Assembly (NCBI GenBank): GCA_022575985.1
Contig: JAKSXM010000007.1
Span: forward strand, 36,706,501-36,770,500
DNA: 64,000 nucleotides
Direction: 5' to 3'
DNA from: Anagrus nilaparvatae
Taxonomy: Eukaryota > Arthropoda > Insecta > Hymenoptera > Mymaridae
Position 1 is the first letter of the stretch. Each line of letters begins with the position of its first letter. This document shows positions 47,609 through 56,133 of the stretch, one piece after another. The position numbers and the translations under genes are program-made. The notes beneath the pieces are model-generated. The model had not been told where the DNA came from, ran no database searches, and was given only the letters and a program-made list of their open reading frames with translations.

Positions 47609-48364
47609 ATGCAATTTGTTGAGCATCCTTTACGAATACAAAACGTAAATTTCGATTTTTCGGGAGGAAAATTACCACCAAAAAATGATGAACTCATGGG
47701 CGATTCGGTAAGAATGCTCCTGATAGGGCCAAGCGGGTGCGGAAAATCTAATTTATTCATGACGCTAATCATGGCACTTTTCGGGCTTTGTTTTTTTTTC
47801 CTGTACGTTTATACGAAAACTTCGTTTCAAGAAAAGTACGAGCTTTTGCGTCTTATTTTTAAAAAATTGCGAGAATTTGAATTGCGCATTTTTTCCAATG
47901 ACCATGAAATTCCCCCTAAGCCATACTCTGATGGTTTTCGATGACGTGCAATTACAGACATTCAACGCGTTATTCAAATGTACCTCTCGTTAGGTATACA
48001 TAAATGCATGGATATTATATATCAGATTCAGTCCTACGCAAACGTAAAAAAACATAATTTGAGAGATAATTGCAACTGCTTGGTCATTTTTAGACAGGAC
48101 GAACTCAATTTAAAACACATTTTCGACGATCACGTAATGGGAGACATGAGTTTCAAACAGTATAAACAGCTGTGCGAAAAATGTTGGTCTCTTAAAAAGC
48201 ATGGATTTGTTGCCGTTATGAAAGATTTCGAATTAAATAACGGCAATTATCGTTGTGGCTTCAGTACGTTCGTGCGTTTTAAGGTGAAAACGTGCAAAAA
48301 ACGCAAATTTACAAACGATGCCGCGAGAAAAAAAAACAAAGAGTCGACAGAGAATAAAAAGTAA
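47609..48364 (+). pseudogene. FtsK/HerA-type genome-packaging ATPase, frameshifted
   Basis: ATG 47609 (in-frame TTG further up is ignored). Walker A GPSGCGKS at residues 40-47. The Walker B segment LMVFDDVQLQTF is in another frame (about 47928-47960), then a third frame from 47978 reads YLSLGIHKCMDIIYQIQSYA, LVIFRQDELNLKHIFDDHV and MSFKQYKQLCEKCW, with a lysine-rich tail. All fit the Maverick packaging ATPase, which drives DNA into the capsid. Two frameshifts within 50 nt split it, but motifs are intact. It is divergent from the PLA2 gene, sharing a short intergenic region (47492-47608) with repeated ATAATATCTCGT words that probably holds both promoters. Confidence 0.85.
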
Positions 48365-48434
48365 ATTTTTTTGAGCTTTTTTTAAATTACGTTTTTTAAA
48401 AATTTTTTCTAATTTAAAAATAATTTATTTTAGT

Positions 48435-49417
48435 ATGCGAGTTGCCAAACTAATAGAAACCACGCGGAAAAATATCAGAAAAAAATACCAATTATTGAAA
48501 GATCACGATGCCAAAACTTTACAAATGATTAATAAAACTTACGCTCCTATTATCGAACCCTTGCAGACTTTGGCTGAAAATAAAAAAATAAAAAATACGA
48601 ATCCAGATTTATCGATTGACAAATACGAGGACGAGGGGGAGGAGGATTTGCTGGAGGATGAAGGGGTGGTGGTAGCGACGGAAGAAGAAGAAAAAGAGCC
48701 GATAGAACCCGATTTAATGGATTTCCAAGAGAACGTTGAAGACAGAACTTTGAAAAGAAAAGCTCGCGATTCTATTTTGATCCACGATGAATCCATCGTT
48801 GAACATAGTCCCAAGAGAATAGCATACAGTCACGTTGGTGGAGTGGGGCCTATAGCGATAAAAATCGCGGACGATTTGGCTCAAAATCCGTTGAAATATG
48901 ATGACGTTTTCGGCCCACAGTTTGTAGGACATGAGAGATTCTTGGGATCCCAAAAAATCGTGGTAAACCCTTCCCAATTCCCTTCTCATAGGATCGAAAA
49001 ATTTTAAAGGCACGGAAGGACTGTTTAATCTGATTTATTACAAAAAACTCGAACGTCCATTTTCGGACGAAGATGAATTAACTTATCATGTTTTACACAA
49101 ATTTTCATCGAACCGGTGGTGATTCGAGAGGGAGGATAATGGCCTCGAAAGGGGAAAAATATACTCGATTGATAAAAAAATTTCTCCAAGCAGGTTCCGC
49201 AACCACAGAAACCGTCAACCCTTTGGGTAAAGGAGTAAAACTGATGACTTTTAAAAAAAATTCCCTCAAGAATTACGTTTATTGAGACGATCCCAATGAG
49301 CTAGTTTCTCGATTAAGACTCTTCACCGCCGAGAGCCAAGCTGGAAATAATAGCGTACAAAATGAGAATAATGAGCTTCTTGAGGAACTTGAGGAATATG
49401 GACATATATATTGATAC
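48435..49417 (+). pseudogene. Conserved Maverick structural-type protein, frameshifted
   Basis: ATG 48435; first frame is 190 codons with a basic N-terminus, a coiled-coil-prone segment and an acidic middle (DEGEEDLLEDEG). It ends near the FGPQFVG, FLGSQKIVVNP region. The homologous reading then continues in other frames: KGTEGLFNLIYYKK.ERPFSDEDELTYHVL around 49010-49090, GLERGKIYS, and NYVY.DDPNELVSRLRLF.AESQAGNNS near 49275-49360. Proteins with the GTxGLW..I, DEDL..Y and DDPNEL-RL motifs recur in insect Mavericks; they lie beside the ATPase but have no assigned role. At least two frameshifts and a TGA at 49283 break it. Confidence 0.65.
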
Positions 49418-49447
49418 GTTCCAGTCGAAGCGCGTCAGTATTCAATA

Positions 49448-50223
49448 ATGGATAAATTTGGTAACAAGTTGTCTAAAGAAAATTCTCAAGATTTTTTAAC
49501 CCTGAGTCGCAGAATCGCTCATCTGAAAGAAAAACTCGCTAGTTTAGCACCCGAAAAGCTATAGCACCGTTAAAGCGAAATTGGACACCATCGAAAAAAC
49601 TTTGGGATTAAAATCTAATAACGATAAAAACAGTAAAGATTTGACGTATTCCCGGGTCAAAGATTATGTAGCTACCCAATTCCCAAAACTTGGTGAAAAG
49701 GTAGATTTTTTGGAGCATTTAATTGGATTTTCGTCGGAAAAGGATAAAATTTTAACGTTGGATGAGAAAAAAAAGAAATATCCCAAGAAGTGGCTGCCAA
49801 AATTAGGAGAACGGTTAGAATTTTTGGAACAGCATTTGGGGGTGCAAGGGGATGGAAAAGAGTTGACGTATACAAGGATCAAAGATGCCGTCAATCCCTG
49901 AAATTCTTAAAAAAATTGATTTTTTAGAAATTTTTTTAGGGATTTCAGAGAACACTTTTACGGAGGATCAAAAAAAAATATATTCCGAAAAATGGGTTCC
50001 TGAATTAATCAGGAGATTGGATTTTTTGGAACAAATCCTTGGTTTTGGACAGCAGCAACAAGGTAAAAATAAAAAAGATTCTGAATTTTCAACGTATTCA
50101 AAAATGCAAACGTACCTCAAACGACATATACCAGATATTGGGTTACGCTTGGACGCCGTGGAAGACATTTTACAAATAAAAAAGAAAAAAAAACAGAATA
50201 AAAAATTTTGTATAAAAAAATAA
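49448..50223 (+). pseudogene. Coiled-coil repeat protein, fiber-like, two frameshifts
   Basis: Begins ATG 49448 (MDKFGNKLSKENSQDFLTL), shifts frame near 49560, again near 49895, and ends at 50223 with a poly-basic KKKKK tail. It contains six spaced copies of a heptad-like motif, consensus RLDFLEQ.LG: LDTIEKTLG, KVDFLEHLIG, RLEFLEQHLG, KIDFLEIFLG, RLDFLEQILG, RLDAVEDIL, at 33-44 residue spacing. Between them are KKYPKKWLPKLGE-type and LTYSRVKDYV linkers. Repeated leucine-heptad modules with basic linkers suggest a trimeric or dimeric rod, such as a virion fiber, or a scaffold. This assignment is inference. The reading frames join cleanly once single-base shifts are allowed, so damage is recent or slight. 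Confidence 0.6.
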
Positions 50224-50582
50224 TAAATTTTTTTTTTAAATCAAAACGTGAGTGGTGTTTTTTTAAATAAACCAATACAAATTTTTTCTTTTTTTTAATT
50301 TTGATTATATTTTTTGTTTTTTAAAAAAAAAGTACATTTTTTATTACAAATTCATACATTGTTTTGAATATATTTTTTTTGTTTTTAAAAAAATAGCACA
50401 TGATTTATTTCAAATTCATAAATTGTTTAAATTTTTTCTGCAATACATTGAATAATAAATTTTCCATAATAAATATTCTATGTTTAAAATGAATAGTATT
50501 TAAAAACCTTTCATTTTTACGATTTTCACAATTACATATATATTTTATTGTAATATTTTCATTAAAAGTTACACGTTTTTTT

Positions 50583-51095
50583 TTATAATTTTTTACACAA
50601 AGCGATAAGAAAATCAAAGTGCATCGTTAATAATTCCAATTCAACCCCTTCTCGAGTACAAGAGAGCAAGAGTTTTTCTCGCAACTCGGTTTTATTGGTT
50701 GAAGCTGAGTATGGGTAATTTTCAAAATCGTTTAAAAATACTTCGATTTTTGGAATTTGCTCTTCCAAGCGCAACATACATTTTTCGTTATATGGAATCC
50801 ATGACACTAATTTGTCAAACGTGGTGTAATACATAGAGACGTAAAATTCTTTCTGAATTAATTTATAGCAATAACTCGATTCGTTTTTGACTCGTTCCAC
50901 TGAAATATCCTCAATGTTCGAAACTACATCCGGTCCGCTGATGGAGTCAAATTTCATCAAAACATCTCTTGAGAAAATCACCCTTCCACTCTTATGGTTT
51001 AATAAATGTCCTTGGACCATAATCTCCTTGTCGACGCTTATCCCAACCAGTAAATAAGTTGAAGATGAGAGGTTAAAAATTCTGGTTTGAACCAA
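50583..51095 (-). CDS. Unknown Maverick-linked protein
   Basis: Open minus frame of 170 codons, between the repeat protein and the right acidic paralogue. It begins with TTG, not ATG. A possible splice acceptor (GGTTCAAACCAG) lies at its start, so a short first exon may be missing. The first in-frame ATG is at residue 26 (EIMVQGHLL). The protein looks like a mixed alpha/beta domain (STYLLVGISVDKEIMVQG, GRVIFSRDVLMKFDS) followed by a helical C-terminal half. Reasonable amino-acid use and 500 nt without a stop in such AT-rich DNA support a real gene. No family recognised. Confidence 0.5.
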   Translation of the reverse strand: MVQTRIFNLSSSTYLLVGISVDKEIMVQGHLLNHKSGRVIFSRDVLMKFDSISGPDVVSNIEDISVERVKNESSYCYKLIQKEFYVSMYYTTFDKLVSWIPYNEKCMLRLEEQIPKIEVFLNDFENYPYSASTNKTELREKLLLSCTREGVELELLTMHFDFLIALCKKL

Positions 51096-51165
51096 TATAA
51101 AAAAACGTTTTGCGATATTTTTATTTTTTTATTTTTTTAAACATGTATTTTTTCTCTTTTAAAAC

Positions 51166-51849
51166 TTACATTTTTTCTCTGTTTTTTTTTTGCAACTGTT
51201 TATCTCCAAAACAACCGAACACGTCGAGATTTCGTACAATACTAACGTTCTCGCATCGATATGCGTGGGCGAGGGTTGAAAAATACGTTAAGCACTTGAA
51301 AAAATACGTTGAGCACTTGAAACAAACGTTAAGAGGGGTGGCTAACAATGAATCATCATTTTCATCCATGGCGTCCTCGTCAAAACTCTCAATCTTTTTT
51401 GGCATTGGTCTGATAATTTTTATTAGAAATTCGTCCATCTCATAATCACGAGTTGCGTGAACGTCTTTGAAAAAATAATTATTCGCTTTTTCCGTCCATG
51501 TGAATTCATCGAATTCGTAAAATACCTCCTCGTATTCGATAAAAAATTTAATTTCTTCACTTTGCTCAATTGTTATATAAACACCTTTTTGGTGTACATC
51601 AGGATCGCTTAAATCTATCGGAAAGCTCTCTATTTTCGTTTTTTCGTTTTTCCACTTAGCGTTCGAAATATTCACATTGAGAAAATTACAATCTCTTGAT
51701 ATGAGATCAAATGGGTTAAAAGTTTCCTCTTTATTTTCATTCACGTAAAACACATCGCTTTCTCCACTTTCTCCACAAAATTCGCACTTTTGATCGTTGA
51801 TGTGAACCGATAAAAACTCATTAGCGGGGTAAAAAATTGCGACACTCAT
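51166..51849 (-). CDS. Conserved acidic Maverick protein, right copy
   Basis: 227 codons from ATG 51849. Paralogue of the left gene (37432-37995): it shares IFYPANEFLSVHINDQ at the start, a Cys cluster (KCEFCGESGES), and FDEFTWTEKANNYF with YEMDEFLIKI. The acidic stretch FDEDAMDENDD (near residue 158) is where the left copy ends. The final ~65 residues have a different, Cys-rich composition and overlap a 22-bp direct repeat (51280-51320), so they may come from a small frameshift that extended the protein. A TATA-type box and a TCAGT initiator lie just upstream. Function unknown. Confidence 0.65.
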   Translation of the reverse strand: MSVAIFYPANEFLSVHINDQKCEFCGESGESDVFYVNENKEETFNPFDLISRDCNFLNVNISNAKWKNEKTKIESFPIDLSDPDVHQKGVYITIEQSEEIKFFIEYEEVFYEFDEFTWTEKANNYFFKDVHATRDYEMDEFLIKIIRPMPKKIESFDEDAMDENDDSLLATPLNVCFKCSTYFFKCLTYFSTLAHAYRCENVSIVRNLDVFGCFGDKQLQKKNREKM

Positions 51850-51864
51850 TTTTCGAATGATGAA

Positions 51865-51897
51865 AATTTACTGAGAAAATTTTTTTGGCGATATAAA
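51865..51897 (-). promoter_or_regulatory. TATA plus initiator core promoter of the right acidic gene
   Basis: On the minus strand TATTTATA is followed, about 27 nt later, by CTCAGTAA, an arthropod-style TCAGT initiator. The ATG is about 25 nt downstream of the initiator. The plus-strand gene at 52074 also has TTCAGTC (52051-52057), matching the same initiator. Confidence 0.5.
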
Positions 51898-52073
51898 TAA
51901 GATGAATTTTTTCATGTATTTAAAAAAAAACCACCCCTTCCTATCATAAATCAAAATAGGTGTGGGAAAGGTGAGGGTTAGAGAGATATCTATTTGAAAG
52001 GGGTGTCAGTTTCAATAAAAATAGATTCGCATTTACAACAAAATATTTATTCAGTCTTGAAAAAGCAAAAAAA

Positions 52074-52367
52074 ATGTCCGGAAGAGACAAAGCCACGGTG
52101 AGATTTATTTTAAACTATTTAAATTCGAATAAAAATTATTATTTCTCGAGATTCGTGAGGTTTGTTTACCAATTTTCGAAAAAAAAGTGTCCAACGTTAA
52201 TTACAGTGCGCAAAGATTCTTATTTGAATCAACTTCACGCAGATACATTTCCAATATTCGAATTATTTGAATATATACTTTTTGGGAGTAAAAGTGATAA
52301 AATATCAACGGCAAGGCTTGCGAATACCGAAGAAATTGAAATTTACAACGCTGAAAACACATCGTGA
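52074..52367 (+). CDS. Small unknown protein at right side of Maverick core
   Basis: 97 aa from ATG 52074, intact. Contains an aromatic-basic N-terminal half (YYFSRFVRFVYQFSKKKCPTL) and a helical FPIFELFEYILFG segment. A TCAGTC initiator lies about 21 nt upstream. It is divergent from the acidic paralogue at 51849, with a 0.2-kb shared promoter region. It is followed directly by tandem repeats that contain part of its last codons (ACATCGTGAACACCC recurs at 52588). No family recognised. Confidence 0.5.
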   Translation: MSGRDKATVRFILNYLNSNKNYYFSRFVRFVYQFSKKKCPTLITVRKDSYLNQLHADTFPIFELFEYILFGSKSDKISTARLANTEEIEIYNAENTS

Positions 52368-52810
52368 ACACCCAAAAAAAATTACTACGTGCATTGAATT
52401 TTTACATGAAAGTGCAAGTTTTTTTAAAAAATGTTCCATGTATATAAAAAAAGCAAGTTCATGATTTAAAAATTACTACGTGCATTGAATTTTTACACGA
52501 AAATACAAGTTTTTTATAAAAAAGCAAGTTCAAGATTTAAAAATTACTATGTACATTCAATTTTCACACGAAAATACAAGTTTTATATAAAATAAACGCA
52601 TCGTGAATACCCAAAAAAAAAAAACCAAGTTCAAGATTTAAAAATTACAACGTGCATTGAATTTTTACACGAAAATACAAGTTTTTTTTATAAAATGTTC
52701 CATATATATATAAAAAAGCAAGTTCAAGATTTGAAAATTACTACGTGCATTCAATTTTCACAGGAAAATACAAGTTTTATATAAAATGCACCATATATAA
52801 ACAAGCTCAT
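52368..52810 (+). repeat. Tandem repeats after the 52074 gene
   Basis: The segment ATTACTACGTGCATTGAATT plus ACACGAAAATACAAGTTTT occurs about five times at 80-130 bp spacing, alternating with AAAGCAAGTTCAAGATTTA. Confidence 0.85.
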
Positions 52811-53425
52811 TTTTTACAAAGCAACGAATGCATTGAAGTGTTAATGTTTATATAAATGCAGGCGCTAATATTTGTAATTATTTAAAAATTTAAATTAATT
52901 TTTGGGGGTGCAAAAAAATCATACAAAAAGCTTTTAATTTGCGTAATTAAAAATTTTATTAATTTAATAGTGGAAAAAATTTTAATAAATATACGTAAAT
53001 ATGTGTAAATAAACATACAATGCTCTTTATTAACATTGTCAAAAGAGCTTTATTCAGCATTTATTTATATGTAAGTCATTTTTTCATTATGAGAGATATT
53101 CATCTGAGTTTCCCCATTTCTTTTCGAAAGAAAAGGTTAATTTTAAAAAAAAAGTTTAAGTTCATTTTAAAAATGCGTATAAATGTACAAATTCAATCTT
53201 ATTTATTCGCGTACATAGCGATAAGAGTGCGAACTCGAGGTGTTGGTGAGTACATTTTTTTATTACACAAAAGCACGCCCTAAATTAATTTTTCAATTAT
53301 AGATGCACATATCGTTATGGAGATAGATATCCTAATTTTAATATTTCTTACGTTTCTACTAAATATTAGACATCTCATTGGGAGATAATTTTTAAAAACA
53401 AAAAATAATGTACTCTCATGTATAA

Positions 53426-53540
53426 TTTTTCAATATACCGACCAACTCGATTTACCTAGGAAAAGTTCCAATTTTTTCCATTTTTTTTATAATGATTATT
53501 TTTTTCCTAGGTAAATTGGTTAGTCGAAAATTGAAAAAAT
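53426..53540. repeat. Imperfect palindrome with TTTACCTAGGAAAA arms
   Basis: The left arm (53426-53465, TTTTTCAATATACCGACCAA...TTTACCTAGGAAAA) is mirrored by the right arm (53500-53540, TTTTTCCTAGGTAAATTGGT then TAGTCGAAAATTGAAAAA). Stem of about 38 bp with a few mismatches and a 34-nt loop. The rest of 52.8-53.8 kb shows no supported gene. Confidence 0.75.
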
Positions 53541-53795
53541 ATTTTTTCTAATGCTTTCATATTAATTTTTTATTCTTATATTTTAAAAAAAAATATCGCA
53601 CCCATTTTTTTTTACTAATAAAAAATTGTAATTTTCATATCAATCGAGTGCGATTATGTTATAATTTTTTGTACGCTTTTTTTATTTAATTAATGCTAAA
53701 AATGATGCAATAAATATTTTTTTATACATATAAAAAATGTAAAAATTTTTTACAATAACGATACTAGTAAATTAGATACGATAATTGAATGAACT

Positions 53796-54134
53796 CTAAT
53801 ACAAATCCTCTTCCGTCTCCTTTATCTTGCAAAAAGGATTCGAACATTCTAACCCCTTATTGCAAGTGCTTTCATTAAGGTTGAAATAACAAATTTCTCC
53901 CAATTCTGAATCAAAAACAAAATTTTTTTTAAATCATCTTAAAATTATTAAACTGTAAAAAAATTACGTACTTGCTTTTTTAATACAGATGCCTTTGTTG
54001 AGGTGAATAAATTTAAAACATTTCTCCACATGTGAACAATCCGAATCAATATTACACCTTATTGAATTTTTCACCTCACTCCCACATATGAAATACGCCC
54101 AAAAAATTATCAAAATTAAGAATTTAAAAAACAT
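53796..54134 (-). CDS. Secreted cysteine-rich peptide, two exons
   Basis: ATG at 54134. Exon 1 is 53972-54134 (163 nt). The intron is 53906-53971 (66 nt, donor GTACGT, acceptor GATTCAG, phase 1). Exon 2 is 53796-53905, ending at TAG. The product is 90 aa: a hydrophobic signal peptide (MFFKFLILIIFWAYFICG) then a mature peptide with eight cysteines, four per exon (CNIDSDCSHVEKC...GIC and GEICYF..TC...LECSNPFC). Spacing resembles small disulfide-rich secreted proteins, but I do not recognise the family and do not claim an activity. The gene at 55692 has the same intron phase and a similar layout. It lies within the Maverick boundaries but is unlike standard Maverick genes, so cargo or host-derived is likely. 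Confidence 0.65.
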
Positions 54135-54900
54135 CTTTTTTCGATAAAAATAAACGACGACTAATTTTTTTCAAAATCGTTCCATATAATCGTTCCATAA
54201 AAAAAAACCCTTTCACTTTTAAATAAAATTGAAAGTAGTTTTTCCTATAAAACTACTTTGAAAAAAAATACTTGCAAAATAGTTTAATAATCTTGTAAAA
54301 GTATTTAATTACGCGAGCGATATTTTATACATGTAAACAACATATTTTGAAATTCTTTCGTAAACACATTAACATGATAAAAAAATAACAATTTGCATTT
54401 TTTATAAAATTAACTATTTTTAAATTTTTTAATAAAGATAATGACATAACATTAGCTTAATGAATTTTTAATAAAAAATAGATATATCATTTAAATTCTT
54501 TCGCAATTGTGTAAATATTATAAAAAATAATTAATTGATCATTACATTTAATTACACGCGAAATTATTCTCATTACGCGCAAAACATAAAATTTAATCCT
54601 AATTGTACATTCATATGCATAAAAAATAAAATTTAATAATGTATACGTATGGTTTAAAAAATTTAGGGCGGGGGTTAAACATACTTTTTTTGGAAAAAAT
54701 TCTCCTATAAAAAATTCGTCTATAAAAATTTAAAAAAGCAGCTGCCTAGTCTTCCTCAACGAGAGGGCGTGGCTTAAAAAACAACGAAATTTTTTTTCAT
54801 TCAATCTGTTTATCTTATTTTTTCATAAATCCCATTATACTATAATTCACTTTTATGATTTTTCATAATCAAAAAATTGATTTAAATATTTTTTATTTAA
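54135..54900. other. AT-rich DNA, no gene seen
   Basis: Possible promoter of the 54134 gene at its right edge (TTAGTCG about 30-40 nt upstream of the ATG). The remainder is A/T simple sequence with no open frame of note. Confidence 0.45.
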
Positions 54901-54924
54901 AACAATTGAAAATAATAATCATTT

Positions 54925-55610
54925 CATTTCAATTTTTTGAATTTGTGACTTCATTTAATACGCATCTATAAAAATCGTGTATTTAATCGATCAAGTAGCG
55001 ACACCAACGAAATTTTCAAGGAGGTATAAAACATGTATATGTATATACATGTATATGTATATATATTATATATATATATATTTAATATCATATAATAGAT
55101 TATTCAAAAACTCTTTTTAAATAAAATCTAATGATTCAACCACAAAAAAAATCAAATAATTTAATTATTTCTCATAGTAAAAAAACATTTATTAAAATAA
55201 TATTCATTTTTTTTGGAAATAATAATCATTTCAATTCAAATTTTGAATTTGTGACTTCATTTAATACGCATCTGTAAAAACTGTGTATTTCATCCAGCAA
55301 GTAGCGCAACCAACGAAATTTTCAAGGATGTATAATACACAGGCTATATTTATATATACATGTATATGTTTATATTTAATCTCATATAATAAATTATACA
55401 AAAAATCTTTTTAAATAAAATCTAATGATTCATCCACAAAAAAAAAAATCAAATAATTTAATTATTTCTCATAGTAAAATACATTTATTAAAATATTATT
55501 CATTTTTTTTTTTTTGAATTCGATAAGTCTACAATAAGCGTAAAATTTACGTATCTCATCCAGCTAGTAGCGACATCGACGAAATCTCAAGAAAATATTA
55601 GCAGACTACA
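54925..55610 (+). repeat. Three direct repeats of about 270-290 bp
   Basis: TTTGAATTTGTGACTTCATT starts units at about 54937 and 55245; a third, more diverged unit begins at about 55515. Each has ACGCATCT..AAAAA..GTGTATTT and AAGTAGCG.CACCAACGAAAT, and the first has TATAAAAC shortly after. The third copy sits just upstream of the cysteine-rich gene at 55692, so the unit may be a duplicated promoter or 5' region. Confidence 0.75.
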
Positions 55611-55691
55611 TTATATAAGCAAAAACGTGCACTTTGCTTTTTTTAAAAAAACGTGCTCTTTATTTTTTTTTGTATTTTTTATTTAAAAAAA

Positions 55692-55948
55692 ATGGATTCA
55701 AATTGTGACAGTGACGAATACCTGTCCTATGAAATTTGTGTAAAAAAAAAAGGTATTGTTACGATTTTTTTATTTCAAAAATTATATCTAATATAAAATT
55801 TTTTTATTTTTTTTCTCATAAATTTTTTTCAGATTTTGAGGACAGGTGTCTTCATAACTTTCAGTGCATCTCCAATCTGTGCAAGGATTACGAATGCCAA
55901 GATACCTCCAGCACTGAATTTCATATCAAAAAATTATTTAGCACCTAA
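55692..55948 (+). CDS. Cysteine-rich peptide gene 2, two exons
   Basis: Exon 1 is 55692-55752 from an ATG, the intron is 55753-55832 (80 nt, GGTATTG...TTTTTTCAG, phase 1), and exon 2 is 55833-55948 ending TAA. 58 aa, six cysteines (SNCDSDEY...EIC in exon 1; RCLHNFQCISNLCKDYEC in exon 2). NCDSDEY parallels CNIDSDC of the gene at 53796-54134, and both introns fall in the same phase after a C.KK motif, so the two are likely paralogues. As read it lacks a signal peptide. In-frame codons just upstream (VLFIFFCIFYL) look like one, but begin with GTG, suggesting the original start codon was lost or an upstream exon exists. Confidence 0.5.
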
Positions 55949-55953
55949 ACTAC

Positions 55954-56133
55954 ATGATCCCCATTAAAACCACCACCATTGTCAAGGTCAACAGCTACGA
56001 AGCTATTCAAAATAATATTTGTGAATGTGAAGATTACACTTTTTTTATTTTTATTATTCTATCTTGTTTTTTTATTATTATTATTTCTTTTTTCATATTT
56101 TTCATTTGTAATACGCGGATGATGTTGCTCTAA
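55954..56133 (+). CDS. Small membrane ORF crossing the Maverick/R1 boundary
   Basis: 59 codons from ATG 55954. N-terminal 28 residues are polar (IPIKTTTIVKVNSYEAIQNN and ICECED), then one strong transmembrane stretch (FFIFIILSCFFIIIISFFIFF). The last ~7 codons (TRMMLL) are read from R1 sequence in the wrong frame. So either the element's right end was cut inside this gene, or the frame ends by chance in the flank. It starts only 6 nt after the stop of the cysteine-rich gene. Single-pass small membrane proteins are common in large DNA viruses, but no family is recognised. Confidence 0.45.
   Translation: MIPIKTTTIVKVNSYEAIQNNICECEDYTFFIFIILSCFFIIIISFFIFFICNTRMMLL

Larger units (their letters stand above)
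37046..56110. mobile_element. Maverick/Polinton (adintovirus-like) element, 19 kb, degenerate
   Basis: The insertion is bounded by the two halves of an R1 reverse transcriptase. It encodes RING protein, PolB, integrase, major capsid, penton-like protein, PLA2-protease, FtsK/HerA ATPase and conserved unknowns, which is the signature gene set of these virus-like elements. Genes run outward in two blocks: plus strand 37.4-43.1 and 47.6-50.2, minus strand 43.3-47.5 and 50.6-51.8. The left boundary starts AGTAGTAAAAG (Maverick ends often start with AGT), but no inverted copy stands at the right boundary, so the right terminus seems lost. Many frameshifts show it is an old endogenous copy. Confidence 0.88.

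Noticed and set aside
48539..48814. Ser-rich minus-strand ORF
   Set aside because: Antisense shadow of the acidic region of the gene at 48435.
53020..53283. 87-residue ORF with hydrophobic start
   Set aside because: Strong A/T and Lys/Phe/Ile bias, no motif, no flanking gene signals.
53796..55948. Bracovirus-type cysteine-motif genes or venom toxin genes
   Set aside because: Cysteine spacing does not clearly match a family I know, and nothing else in the window points to proviral segments; left as unknown secreted peptides.
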